Source: Schleiferilactobacillus perolens DSM 12744 (GTDB lineage Bacteria; Bacillota; Bacilli; Lactobacillales; Lactobacillaceae). Taken from it: DNA of 52,291 nucleotides. Numbering within the stretch: position 1 is the first letter of the stretch; every line of letters starts with the position of its first letter. Of the stretch, positions 51,604 through 52,291 are shown one piece after another. Location: positions 1 to 52,291 of the forward strand of contig NZ_AZEC01000018.1 in the NCBI RefSeq assembly GCF_001435585.1. Direction: 5' to 3'. The position numbers and the translations under genes are program-made. The notes under the pieces are model-generated. The model did no database searches. It was not told the DNA's origin and saw only the letters and a program-made list of their open reading frames with translations.

Positions 51604-52291
51604 ATGCCCATCAAAACTCACAAGCTTCGTATCTACCCCAACGCGGAAATGAAGACTATCATCACTGAATTAATGGATTACAACCGCTTCTGCTGGAATC
51701 GTGGTTTAGAAACTTGGTATGACATGTACAACACATCTCTACTTCTGGTAGACAAGAAAATGCGGCCCAGTGAACGCAAAGTCCGTGATGAACTGGTGGA
51801 AAACAAAGCGCGCTGGCAGCGCCGGCTATCTGCGCGGGTGCTTCAAACTGCGATTCATCGTCTGCACCAAGCCTGGCAAAACTTCTTTAATCCCAACATG
51901 CCGGATGCTCACAAGCCCAAGTTCCACAGTAAGCGGGACCCCAAGCAAAGTTTTACGACTGATCGGGCCAAAGTGGCGGGGAAATTTCTCAAGCTGGATC
52001 GACCCCAGAAGACCATGCATCACTTCACCAAGATCAAAATGGCTGAAGCACTGCGTTTTACTGGCCAGATCAAAACCGTGACGATAACCAAGCGCGGCAA
52101 CAAGTTCTATGCCAGTATCAACGTATTGGTTGAGGATGCGCCCAGACCGACTTTTTCTGAGAGTTGGGATATTGGCGGAATTGATCTCAATGTCGGCCAT
52201 ATTAACTGGAATGGCGGTGTGGTGAACACTTTCACCGCGCGGGTGGCCGCTCTTCATCAGCGGATAAAGGTGTATCAAAAACAACTGAATC
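51604..52291 (+). mobile_element. tnpB: TnpB (OrfB) of an IS200/IS605-type element, 3'-partial
   Basis: The frame from the ATG at 51604 is open to the window edge (229 codons), with GGAGGTGAATCG upstream. It starts MPIKTHKLRIYPNAEMKTII, has the helical N-terminal part (YNRFCWNRGLETWY), a basic middle KPKFHSKRDPKQSF, and GIDLNVGHINWNG, which carries the first RuvC Asp. TnpB is an RNA-guided nuclease that promotes retention of the element; its guide RNA would come from the element's right end, outside the window. No TnpA gene lies to its left. Completeness of the nuclease cannot be judged. Confidence 0.9.

Noticed and set aside
1-52291. CRISPR array or prophage
   Set aside because: No regularly spaced direct repeats, cas genes, integrase or phage structural genes were seen.

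Overview
The window looks like chromosome from a lactic acid bacterium of the family Lactobacillaceae, probably a branch with about 50% GC such as Lacticaseibacillus or Schleiferilactobacillus. This is inferred from the AGGAGG-type ribosome binding sites, the low-GC-Gram-positive gene families (Opp, NagB, GntP/GntK/Gnd, Rgg, class A and MecA-type PBPs) and the base composition. Two near-perfect ParB-binding parS-like sites at 2.7 and 3.7 kb suggest a position not far from oriC. No rRNA, tRNA or CRISPR array was seen.

Layout. 1-5.8 kb: a class A penicillin-binding protein (5' end cut by the window), a lipoprotein, and a convergent MecA_N-type PBP, with the parS-like sites between them. 5.9-6.5 kb: an orphan antitoxin and an MFS transporter remnant. 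6.6-10.2 kb: an ion transporter and a minus-strand, translationally coupled trio (FMN-binding membrane protein, ApbE flavin transferase, haem/FAD ferric reductase) that can be read as a transmembrane electron-export chain. 10.4-11.1 kb: a HigBA-like toxin-antitoxin operon under a 36-bp palindromic operator. 13-18 kb: a gluconate module (gnd-gntK-gntP) divergent from an RpiR-type regulator, with matching operators in both promoters. 18.1-18.8 kb: a long non-coding region full of hairpins. 18.8-22.3 kb: two TPM-domain membrane proteins and a small protein. 22.4-25.7 kb: a GT2 glycosyltransferase coupled to a coiled-coil partner. 26.2-28.4 kb: nagB with a NagR/DasR-type operator, an aldo/keto reductase and a small membrane protein. 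28.5-36.3 kb: the oligopeptide uptake operon oppA-oppB-oppC-oppD-oppF plus a second oppA. 36.4-41.7 kb: sbcD-sbcC-HNH nuclease, stop/start coupled, with a LexA-type box at the promoter. 41.8-48 kb: CPBP protease, small membrane proteins, signal peptidase I, and an Rgg regulator divergent from a 49-residue peptide gene followed by a MacB-like ABC transporter. 48-52.3 kb: CorA, then two tandem substrate-binding lipoproteins behind a Tyr/Phe-codon leader-peptide attenuator; the next gene, probably the permease, seems cut by a TnpB element that runs off the right edge.

The most unusual signals are: (i) a branched palindromic repeat of about 180 bp, present twice (14.4 and 25.8 kb) with pervasive compensatory changes, plus relatives at 18.6 and 34.5 kb; (ii) the RFYYGYFR leader-peptide attenuator; (iii) the Rgg/49-residue peptide/ABC locus; (iv) the SOS-box-linked SbcDC-HNH operon; (v) the flavin-haem electron-transfer operon. 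All calls come from reading the sequence; none was checked against a database.
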